Positions 28,201 through 40,200 of a DNA stretch of 64,000 nt are shown piece by piece. Under the pieces are notes generated by a model. That model had not been told where the DNA came from, did no database searches, and saw only the letters and a program-made list of their open reading frames with translations. The DNA comes from Lates calcarifer (Eukaryota > Chordata > Actinopteri > Centropomidae). Where the stretch lies: contig NC_066844.1 in the NCBI RefSeq assembly GCF_001640805.2, positions 6,960,747 to 7,024,746 on the forward strand, read 5' to 3'. The position numbers and the translations under genes are program-made. The number at the start of each line of letters is the position of its first letter. The stretch's first letter is position 1.

Positions 28201-31200
28201 ATAAAGCAGCCAGTAGCTCCTCTGTCACTCGCTTTGCTCATTACAGACATTTTAGTGTCGAACTTCACTATCAGCCCTGCTTCACAGGCAGAGAGAGAGT
28301 CTCACAGCATTTGTTTGAGGTTAAAGTGTGACACTCGTGGTGCCTCTCCACTGGTGAAGAACCCCTCCGTGTCTCTGAGGCAGCTGTGAGAGCACCACAT
28401 GGGGCACGCCGTAGAATTATCAGTGTCCTGAGAGGGTTAGACTGCTCAGCATGATCAGAGGATAAGGAGGGCATGAGTGACTGACAAAAAGAAAAGTGAG
28501 ACTTGTCTTTTATCTGTGTTTGAAGGAGATGTAAAACTGATATTGATTAATGTGGAAAGGAGAGGTAAGGTAGAGCAGGGACCTCATCTCATTGGCTTCT
28601 TATTTCTCCTGCGTATTAATGATGTGGGGGAGCAGCAGGAAACACAGCAATGCAGATAAAGCAAGCATATACTTGGCTTCTTCATCCAAGCATCTATTTT
28701 TTAACCACTTATCCTGCTTAGGGTTGCAGGGGACTGGAGCCTTTCCCAGCATGCACTGGGTTAGAGGTGGAGGAATATTTTGGACATGTTGCCAGTCAAC
28801 TGCAGGGGAATATTTTTTGTATGATGATGAAGTTAAATACAATGTAGAATAGGGCTGAATAGGCTTGCTAATATTGTGGTTGCAGTTTAAATTGTGATTA
28901 TTTTCTACAAATAAAATTACAGGCCTCAGATTATATAAATACCAGAGACCAAATCTTATGAAAAGCAAATCTTACAAAAGTCCTTATACGAGAAGAAAAA
29001 AAAACAAAAACAGCAACAAAAATAGATCAAATATGTTGCTTGTCAAAGCTGCACTGATAGCCAAATTAAATCAGCTTAGACAGTTTAACTGTCTAATTAG
29101 CTAAACATTTAACTGAGAGATTTCAACCACTGTTATTTGCCAGCTCTCTGGCATTGACTCATCTCTACGATCAACTTCTAACTTTCTAACATGATCACCT
29201 AGAAACTTTATGTAGATAAATACTCACACTCCGGACTTTTCACAGTCCATTCTCTAATGCATCTTTCCAGACAACCTTTATAGCTGATTTAAAATGATCC
29301 ATCTTTTTCCCCATAATAGAAAAATAATTGATTATGTTGTCATGAATCAATTGGTTGATTGACAGTTTTGGTAATTAATTAATCTTTTTTCAAAAAAGGA
29401 ACACCAGACATTGGCTGATTCCAGCTTCTCAAAAGTAACAACTTGCTCAGTTATAGTCTTATATAACCACTTAATTGAAAACATAAATGTTAACAGGCAA
29501 TATAATTATTCTATATCTTGTAGCAAAAATATAGAATTACCGCCTCATAGTTGTGCCGCTCTGCCAACCAGTCAGCTTGCAACAAATCTAATCAGTTCAT
29601 CCTTGAGTCCAAGTGGCCATTTGTGCCAGATGTAATTAAGTTCCCTCCAGGCATTACTGATACATTGCACATACACAAGAATGGGATGGACGTGAGGTCG
29701 TAGTGATCTTGACCTTTGACCACCAGAATCTAATCAGTCCAAGTGAATGTTTGTGCCAAATTTGAAAACTTTCGCTCAAGGCATTCCCGAGATATTGTAT
29801 TCACGAGAGTGGGATGGATGGACAACATAATGCCTCCAGCCATGCCTGTCACCAACGCAGAGTCATGAAAAAAAGAAAAAAATGTATAGGCACTGTAGCT
29901 GTCATTTTAGATATAAGAAGAAGATAAATATATACATATATCTACCAAAATGTGAAATGAAAGTGTAGCACTCATAGCACCAGTGTCAGATTAATTTAAG
30001 AGACAGTCCAAGTGTCTTGGCAGGAAAAGACTGGAGGGCCTGCGGCCAGTCACAAGCTGAAAGAAAGGTCAAAGGTTTTGAGCCCACACACACTGTCACA
30101 AAATGTCTTATGTGACACCTCAGAGTGGAAGACACCCACACTTTGCCTCTGCCTTGCTTAATCTGACTAGATTTCTCTGAAAGCAAAACGCCAGACTGGA
30201 AAATATATGTTACAGAGCCAAAATGCCAATGAAGAGGGAGCTTCAGAGAGAGATGGAGGCAAAAAGGGAAATGGTCTTATGGAGAAGCGACAATACAAAG
30301 TTAGTGTGGGTGGCCTGCCAAGCCTGCAAGAGAAATATCACTCTCACACCCACTCTGGCTCGCAGGATTCCCTATGGCACAAGCATGTCGGCCAAACTGT
30401 GACAATCTCTGTCCAATCAAGGCCCTGTGGCCCTTAATTACTGAGCCGTAACCTCCAACAATAATTCATGCATTTCAAAAGCTCATGAGATAATCGGGGA
30501 CATTAAACCGCCTCTGGTCTGCAGTGAGGAGCTGGAGATGTAGCAAATGAAAGATGGCTGACAGAAGGAGACCTCTGCTGATTCAAGGGCTAGCACTCTT
30601 TCAGACTGAAGTGGCTGTTGAAAATTGCTTGAACCTTAAGAGGACAGATGTTGCATGATAAATGACTGCTCTGCTACAAATGTGTGGTTATGGATCACTA
30701 GAATCCACAGGTCCAAAACGTTAACAGAAGCTAATAAGCAATGAAAATGACCATATATAGTGTATGTAATTAATATTTTTTGGTGAAGCAGGGTTTAATA
30801 TTTATAAGGTTACATAGTACAGGGAGTCAGGGGGTTCATCTTAAAGATCAACATGGGCCACTACCCTGACAGCGGATAGAAAATCTTATGGAATAATTGC
30901 TTGAGTTTTTAAATATTTGCCAATTAAATAATTTTTTCCAGGTCTGGGTCAGAAAATGTGACTGTATTTCCACAAAAAATCCCACTCAAAATGTGATAAT
31001 TAATTAAATAAACTTAATATCACACCACGTGTCACCTTGTTGCATTCAGTATTCAGCTCTGTATTGTGTTATTCAACAGGACTGCTCAATCCTTAAGAAC
31101 ACCCAGCAGCTTACATTTTAATTCATTATGCTGCAGTCAATGACAAATTATTTACTTACCAAAATATACCTGCTATGGAGGCAGTCCAAACCATAGCTAG

Positions 31201-34200
31201 TAAATAGAAGTACCATATGTACTAACATGTTAGATGATTGGTGATCCCAAAGCCAAAGTGAATGGGTGATTGTGTTGACTTGGGTTTATATCAATTTAAT
31301 TTTGCAACTAAAAGTGCTGTTGAAATGCAGTAGAATTTAAAAAATTTGCTTTGGAAAATCAATCATTAACAAAAAAGAGACTAATAACTAAATGAAGTAT
31401 TGTTGATTAAGCTAAACTATTTTTTCTCTCAAAACTCCATAACTATGCATCTTATAATGAAAAACTGACTTACTTCTTACTGTTATCTAGCTCAATACTG
31501 CACCAATTCAATTTTTTTCCTTTTTTTTAATCAATCATTTACACCTAAAAACAAACCAGGGTTATCCTTTAACAGTTGGTGTGATTTCACATTTTTGAAA
31601 TATATGGTGGCAAAAGATTCATTTAAACAGATCTGCACACCACTGGGTAATTTTTCACCCAGCAGTATAGCCATTATTTAAAATATTTGAGCAGCAGATT
31701 CCCCACTGTGCTCTTAATAACTTGCAAAGCTTGATTGAATTCCATTTGGCAGGTATATAAATACTGTATATGCAGTTCTGTTATTAGCTAATCCCTGGTA
31801 ATTAGTCTATTGTTAATCTAAATTGAACACACCTGCTTTTTATAATCACTTACGCACATACAGCAGAGTTACATGGAGACGGCTTTAAGATTTGATGCTT
31901 GCGAAGAGAAAGAAGAAGTTGGGATTGGCGTATTATATCTCCTTCTCAGAGCCCACCTCCTCATAGCAATTAGCAATCACAAAAACCTATGGAACATCCT
32001 GGGCCAGGATTAATAAACTCCTATCACAAGTTATTACATTCAGCCTATGAGCGGATTATCCCTGTCCTGCGAATGGATGTCTCTATTTCCTGCCGCTCTC
32101 ATTCCTCACTGTATCGGCTTGTAAATACATTCAGGCAATATAGACTCAACTCACATTTGGACACTCAGTCAGGCAAGTCAGGATTCTCGGATCAGTTCTT
32201 TTGAAGTTGTTAATAGAAAATGGCTTATAGGTAATAGTCAGTGGCATAGAAATGTAGGTCCAAGACTTAATGTTTACAGAGTGACTCACAGGGAAGTCCA
32301 TGTATTCTTGCTGGACAGACAAGAAAGAGTTTTTGTTTTTAACTGATGAGATTTCCCAGAGGAGAAAACCTTGTACTTCAGATATTGGAATTGATTTGCT
32401 CCTCTGCAGCGATCCAGATATTTACCTTCTAGCTAATTGCAAGTGGCAAGACCCATTCAGTACAGAAAGAATAAGACTTGCCAAGGAGCAAGGCATTTTC
32501 TTCTGTGCCTTTTTGGACTGACGCCACGCCCTCCATTTTAAAAGGTTCGGCTCATTCCAAGTCGTTTGCACAGAGCTGTCTGCTCCAACCTGAGCTACTC
32601 CCCTAAGTGGTGGTGACAAGAGGAGAGAAGTGTTGAAAAGATAAGTTTTAGTGACTGTTGGCAAACCGAGGCAGTATCTTAAAGTTATTCTGTAATTGAG
32701 TTTTAAGATGGATCTTCTCAGAAACGGTTTTTGGTGCTATTATGCATATTAGTTGTCTGGAACAGGCACTAAATATGCTGCTTCATTGTCAGCCTACTTC
32801 AAACAAGGGTCAGGGACAAACTCACAAGTAGATAATTCTTTAAGCTGGACCCACTCACAGAAACCACTTGAGTCTTTAAGTGAATACATTTTTCTTGATT
32901 GCATGATGGGGCTGATAGAATTACAGAATTTTTTCCTGATTAAGTATTTTAAACCCACTTATGAAATCCCTTCCAGTCTCCCTCACGATTGGTTAACTAC
33001 ATGGATCCAAATGTCAGACTCAACCTTGCACTTGACATGGTTAACAATGAGCCAAATGCGTGACCGCAGAGGGTGCAGTTCTCATAATTGAAATGCACGC
33101 ATCTAAGTCACCCACATCACACATGTACAATACAGTTTATGCATGTGATTTGTCTAATTTATATATGTCTGTGTCTTACAGATCAAGAGCGGATAGGAAA
33201 GGACTCAAATTATGAACAGGAAGGAAAAGTGCAGTTTGTTATCGATGCTGTTTATGCAATGGCCCATGCCCTGCACAACATGCACCAGGAGCTCTGCCCG
33301 GGGAAAGTGGGCCTCTGCGCAAAAATGGATCCTATCAACGGCACTCATCTGCTGAAGCACATACGCCGTCTAAACTTTGCAGGTCAGTTATGTTTATTGA
33401 TACTGGAAAACCTGTTAGTCTCAACTCAAGAGGGATTCTAATGTGAGCTTTTTTTTTTTAAACACTCTCAACTCTCTCATTAACTGAAACTGTACTTTTG
33501 AAGGCTACAGTGTTGTCAGGTGCTGAAAGCCAGTCGTGCAAAGATTCCAGTAACATCAGGCCAACCATCATACATTCAGATTCAGTAAGCACACTCGGTT
33601 TGCAAATATGTGTCAAATGCTGTGCTGCAGTTCACAGTACATCAGTGGGTTGACCACATAGACTGCAGTCATCTCCAACCAATTTTTCCTTCCACCTTTG
33701 TACCGGCTACAGAAAACTTCATCCATTATAGCATGTAAGCAAACAGATATACAGTTACAACTATAGTATTTCTGTGCCAAAAACCACACAAAACGCATTG
33801 ATAACCATATCAATGTGAGATGTTCTGATATTTAACAGAGCACAGTCACAAAAAATTAAGAGGTGATTAGGATCACTGACTGTGGTGCCATAATATATTG
33901 CTAACAAAATTAACATACAATAAATAATCAGGCTGGTTTGAAATAAGTTCTTTACCATTTCATGACTATAGAAGAGGAAGTCATTGTCACCAAAATCAGT
34001 AGGATTCATCCTCTGGGAACAATGAATGTCTAAACAACGTTTAGTGCATTCCATCTAGTAGATGTTGAGATATTTCATAAGTGAAAACTTTGACCTGTCA
34101 ATGGTGCTAGATGAAGAATTTGGGAATCACCAAAGTCATTAGGATTCATCCTCTGGGGAACATGAATGTACAAAATTTCATGGCAACACATAAAATAGCT

Positions 34201-37200
34201 GTTGAGATATTTGAGTCTGGACCAAAGTGGTGGACCAACAGACCAAAATTGCCAATATTGGTATGATTATGAATTCTTTCATATCCTTAAGTTGTATAAA
34301 AACAATAATTATTGTACACCTGGAAACACTGGAAGTCTATAAATTCACTAAACTGAAGTAGGTCATATTAATTACTTTACTTTAAATGTATTAGAAAGAC
34401 ATTTCTGGCACAATGAGACAGTTTTGAAGTCATTTTCTTCCAGTGAGTAACATATCACGGGTCAGAACCCAACACCTTACTTACTCTCTTCTGTTGTGTG
34501 ACCTATTTCCATTTCCTTTTTGTAGTCTCACATTACACCCAGCTATCAGTTTAAGTTCACGTCCATGACAGGCATATTAATAATTAACTGCTTTCACACA
34601 AAGAGCAGTGATCCAGAGTTTCATTATATAGACACTGCCTTTTTATAGCAAAGCAATTTAAGACAATTAAAATTCTTTTATAGAGACTTGAGTATGCAGT
34701 GTTTGTACAGATAAATTATTCATTTGAACTCCTGCTCTTCAAGCTAATTTGTCATTCTAATATCTACTTGTTGCATTGGCAGAATGTCAATTCAATGTTT
34801 AATTCATGTCTGAGGAGTAAAAGAAAATATTTCCCCTTCAAAAAATTGAATGGGTGATTTCGCAAGCCTCCACGTCAGTAAGAATCAGGGACATTTTTAT
34901 CATGAAAGAGAGTATGCCACTGTTAATAAGTGCTTTAGTAAATTAGGAAATGTTCAGGTTGGGACAAACATTACTGTTCTCTTTGGCGAGAGATTACTAA
35001 CTCCAAATGTTGTCTGGACTACACCACTGCTGCCAGAGACAGTTGCAGCGCTTCTGTCCAGTGTGTCATTGTCTGTGGACCACACTAACAGAACATCTCA
35101 CACGCTTGCATTTGAAGCCTGGAATCCATTTGTTAATATATACACATGTGAGATATAGACATATAAACAGACATGAATCACTCCACATCTCAATAGTCTT
35201 GGTCTTGTGCTTATTGACAGCTATTTTTATGAGATGGAAAAACAATAAGAGCTTTGTATGCAATGTTTAAGGGGATGCCAATCCTACATAGCCACCCAGT
35301 CAAAATATCAAATATTCAATTAATGTGTATGAGATTGTTGCAGCTATCCTAAATTGTGGTAAGTCAACTTACAGAAAAAAAATCGCAACTTGACATATTT
35401 GTTTGATCATCCTGAAAAATCTTAAGTCAGCTGCTCCAAACAGCCTCTGCTGCTGTTTCTATGTCATTTGACATCTGTGGGACAGATTCACTTGCTAATG
35501 ATTTGTTTGTGTGTTCTCACTATATCAACATGCTGTATTCGGCTTTTGGTGCTACAGTAAGACTGGACACAGATTTAGATATGAATGTTGGAAAAGGAAT
35601 TTTAAACTTTAAAGGTAGTGTGCCTGGACCTCTACAGCTTTGGAATGGGATAAATGTCCTCAGTGTTCTGACTGCATTTCCTCCACATAATGTTCAGTGT
35701 TTGCTCAGCCTTTACTAACTCAAGTTTGTCAGTGTAAAGCAGCTGATCTGAATTCCATGACTTGTGGGGAAATCAGGTGGGAAAAGTAAACAGCCTCCTT
35801 CAACAACAACCATTAAAATACCCTTAACCCCCAACTGCACCAGCTGAGCTGATCAGAATCAAATAGCATGTGGGAGAAAAACAGCTGATGGGCCGCTGCT
35901 CACAACATGCAGTATGTTGGCTTCAGTGGTTCTCGTGGTCTGTTGTAAAACGACTTCTGTGTCCTCCCTTTTTTTCAGACAGAAATTTTTATTTCTCTTA
36001 GTTTATGTCTAGATACATGAGGTTTATATAATTTTCTACCAAGAAAAGAAAAGTAGGTATCTATTTGCATATATTGTATATAATTTTTTATTCCATCTCT
36101 ATATATATATACCTTTACATGAGAGACACCATTGTGTCTGGCACCACGTTCAGAGTAGGAGTTTTAAATGCAGTCACTCTGGGAAGACATGGCAGGTTTT
36201 ATTCCTGTCTTTGGCACTGATGTTTGCATCCTTCTGTTTGGGTTTTTGGACCAATCCTTAAAAAAAATAATAAAAAAATAAAAAATCATAAAAATTCACA
36301 TACAGTTAATTTAAAATGATCGAATGTTGATTATAAAAAGTATGTGGATTGTAATTGCATCCAATAGAAATCAGCAATTTTTAAAATTGGTTTTACACTC
36401 AGGACTGAGTGGTGCTTGTCATAAAGTGGCTTCAACAAGGTTTTATGCCTACAAGCAGGGACATGAAGCTCCAGTGCAGTACTGTAGATCCTTTTGGGCT
36501 GAATTTTTTTCTTACCAGGCAAAGTGTATAAATGTTACACCACCATCTGACCAGAGGGGTTGCCTTGAGGTTACACTACACTACATCTAATTGCATCACC
36601 ACACAGCAGTATATTGAACTTGTCCAGAAACATAAAACAACCTAACTGCTGAGAATGGACTTGCTGGCCTGTGTATTATATTTTCAAAGACAATATTTAT
36701 CTCTGTGTTGTGATATTAGTATGTAACGCACCAGTAAACACACAAAGCAGTCATCCCCTTTCTTCATACAAAAGAGCAATCGACACAAATGTATGTAAAA
36801 GTAGGTCTTTTTTTTCTGTTGTGATGAATCAGTCTTGAGGCCGAGCCAGCGAGAATCTATTGTTACACTTTTCTGTTCATTGTCAGCAGTTTTAGCGGAC
36901 ATCTGCTAAAAATAATTCACATTTCTTCCCCTGCAGAGCTGCACAGCTCTCAAGAGTCCAGTAAGACCATATCCATAGCAAATGTATTGTATTGTTGCAC
37001 AAATGTACTGAAACCCAGTTGATAAAGGTCAAATGTCAAAAAACTTCTTAAAAACCAATGACGCTCATTGTGGCCAATCTCCTAGCACCCTCATAAAACC
37101 ATTTATCTATGATATCCGTGGACCCTCAGTGGACTGTCAGGGTCTCAACAGGGGATAGAGTAAGCTAGCTGATGACAGATAACCTTTTAGAAAAGATGAA

Positions 37201-40200
37201 AAGTAATCTGACAAAAGAATTTGCTGGGCTCGGATATTTTCTCTAGTCTAGGAGTGTGTTTTCTCAAGAGCCTTTACATTTTCTCCAGTCATATTTGCCA
37301 CAAAATAAATCTAGAGCTGTAGGTGTTTCTCATTCTACATTGCCAACTTTTCAAGTGCTCATTTTTGGCTCATTCAGCAGCACCCAGAGCTGAGGCAGAC
37401 AAAGCAGAAGATTCAAACACTTTGAGTCCATCTTTGTGCACCGTTAAACACTCTTCAGAGTTTTCTTCTTTCTTGTTCCCCACCTCTGCATTCAGTGTGT
37501 CTAAGAGTCATTCAGACTTCAGTAAGCCCCAGTTGAATGAAGCTTCCCATCAGTGTTTCACGTCTCTTGCTATCACGTCAGGGAAAAGTGTTTTTGCTCT
37601 GCCGCTGTCTAAAAAGCAGTGGCCTTTCCAGCGTCATTCTCAATGGGGACAGCAGAGTGTAGAAGGGGTTTTCCATCTCTCCACACCTATTTCTCTCCTG
37701 ACAAGGATGTGCAACGTCTTCACTGTTGTGTAGCTCAAAAGATGATTCCAGTTGACGTGTTTTTTGCATAATGCAAAAAGTCTTTTTTTTTCTTTCATGT
37801 GCATGACACCCAGCCGTGTTATTCATAAAAATCTTTATCTAACATGATAAGAATAGACAGTTCTAAATATAAACTATTCATAGTGCAGTTATACTTCTAC
37901 TTAACAGACATCCAAAGCTAGAAATGTACTGCACAGTCTCAGATAGAGCTTTATTGATCAATACATAAAGAATTATGCTTTATTGTACAGGCAAAATGTT
38001 TCTTTTATCATATTTGCTCACTTTCTGGAACTAAACATGAATGCTTTTTAAGATTTCAACAAGGATAATGTAATATCCTTCCCATAGTGGGCAATATTAA
38101 TGATTAAACAGTCATTAAACAGTGACAATATTAATGATTATTTTTTTCCATATTGAGATGTATCTCCATATTACACCCACATGCAAAATAACATGTCAAA
38201 ATATAAGAATCTAAACAATGGAATGAACCGTGTTGCAGTTCAGCTGCATTACATAAAAGAACAGTTGACACATGCAAAACAAAACCTCACATTATTCATT
38301 TTGTTAGCTTTTAATTATAGTTTGCATGAAATCCTTAATTAAGACAACAGAAATGTGTGAAATTATTAATATTATCAAATAGCATTAAATCAAGTATCAC
38401 TAAGTATCATCTCAAAATTTAAGACCTCTCAAAATTGACTTTTCAAGAAATGTTATAGCTTTAAATTTAAAATTTAGGGACCTGCAGATACTTTGATGTA
38501 ATATTAGATTTATGATTTCTCATGACCCTCTCCTGCTACAATATGCTATTAAAACAAGATTATGTAACTATTTCAAAGATTGATTTTTCCCTTTATTTAA
38601 CAATTGAAAGTATAGAGAGGGGCAGGGAATGTAGGGAGGGATGTTCATAGACATTCCAGTTACATGGTATGTACCTAAACCAATATGCCACTGAGCATCC
38701 TGACTATGTAACTTTTGAAGAAAAAATCCTCCTCTTAGAAAAGTTAAGCAATAAAATGTGTCTGTGCTCACTGCAGTACTGCCACAGCCTGACTTGTTCT
38801 TGTCTGACCAGTATCTTATTCTGGCTAATGTAAGATAACTTTAGGTACTAAAATGTACACGTTACTGATTCAGTTTGCGGATTCATGACTCATCATACAT
38901 TTTGACATGTCAAGCTGTGCAGTGGTTTTTATCACAAAACCAAAACAAGTGACTCACTTAAAATAGTCTCTGAAAATTTATCTATTATTATCTTATGAGT
39001 CATTGTCAATAAAATGCAACACTTCTTGCACTGTTGTTTCACATTAGATGCCTTTCAGTGGCTCAAAGGGCATAATCCATTCCATTACTAGTAGGCTCTG
39101 AATTTAAAACATCTGCACAAACTGTTAAGTTGAACTGGTAGTAACCTAACCGTGCTCCCAAAAAGGACACATAGACACAGTTGGAAAAATGAATGCTGAG
39201 TTATGCTGAATTTACCAGGGTAGCTATGAGAGTACTGATATTTACAACTTTCCTTCATGTTTTTTTATCTGCCCTTTATTTGTTCTAGTGACTATTATAA
39301 GAGACTTAGATATTATTTAAATATAGGCTTCTATGTGAGAATTTACAGTATTTCACAATATCCATACTCTCTTCTTTATAGGAGATTGCATTGTGGTCGT
39401 TTGAATAAACCTTTTGGTGAATCGATACAATTTTTTTGTAAGGAGAAAGCCACTTGTAGGTAGCAGAAACTTATATACTTTGATTGAGCGATCATAGAAG
39501 CAAGAGGGCCAGGGCCAAGACTCACACACACTTCAGAAATGAAGTGTATCTGTGGTAAATTCTGCATGACTTGCCTGCGTACAGGCCATTGAGAGTTAAT
39601 GACCGGTGTAGAGGGCAGCAAGCTGTGCTGCCATTCACCAAGGTGTCCTGGTTGTGCATCCATGCAGAACAAGCACATGTTGGATTAATGATCATACTCG
39701 GGTAATTCTTAAGGTGTGTACGTGTGGTGGAAGAGGGAGGAGAGGGAGGCAATACCACAATCATTAAATATTACATGTAATTACAAGCACTCCATTAGCC
39801 TCAGCGTTTCTTTGAGGGCATACAAGGCAGTGAGCAAACGAGTAGCCCGTGGTACACACATGTGCAACCTCCGGCTGCCCTGTCACATTAGTGCACTGCA
39901 ATGCAGCGGTGGCAGAGGCCTCTGAGGAACTCATTATGCCCCTGACTAGTGAGTGGACTGTTTAGACAAGTAGTTTGTGCCACATGACAGGCCTAATTCC
40001 CCATCCGTAACTCAAACATTGACCACGCTGCCCCAAAATGCACCCCTCTCTCCACTCTTAATAAAGAGGACACAACACTGCCCCCAGAGGAATGACAGAC
40101 TCCCAGGAAGTATTTCTCTATAGTTCCTTAACGTGTCACTTTGTTACCAAAGCAGAAGACACCAGATTTGTCTTAATGCCTCTGCACCGGCGACAGCCGT

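Larger units (their letters stand above)
23017..33181 (+). other. Large grm4 intron (10.2 kb)
   Basis: It is bounded by GTAAGT and TTACAG. No exon-like coding segment was recognised. It contains dispersed repeats at 23935-24085, 25105-25265, 26240-26320, 28695-28810, 29325-29480 and 29570-29870. The rest is AT-rich and mostly featureless. Some stretches, for example 30430-30530 and 31730-31860, are repeat-free and dense in TAAT/ATTA words, and could be conserved regulatory sequence, but this is not shown. Confidence 0.85.

Noticed and set aside
32300..33091. Adjacent open frames suggesting a small gene or LINE
   Set aside because: No recognisable motif in either frame, and they end just before a receptor exon.
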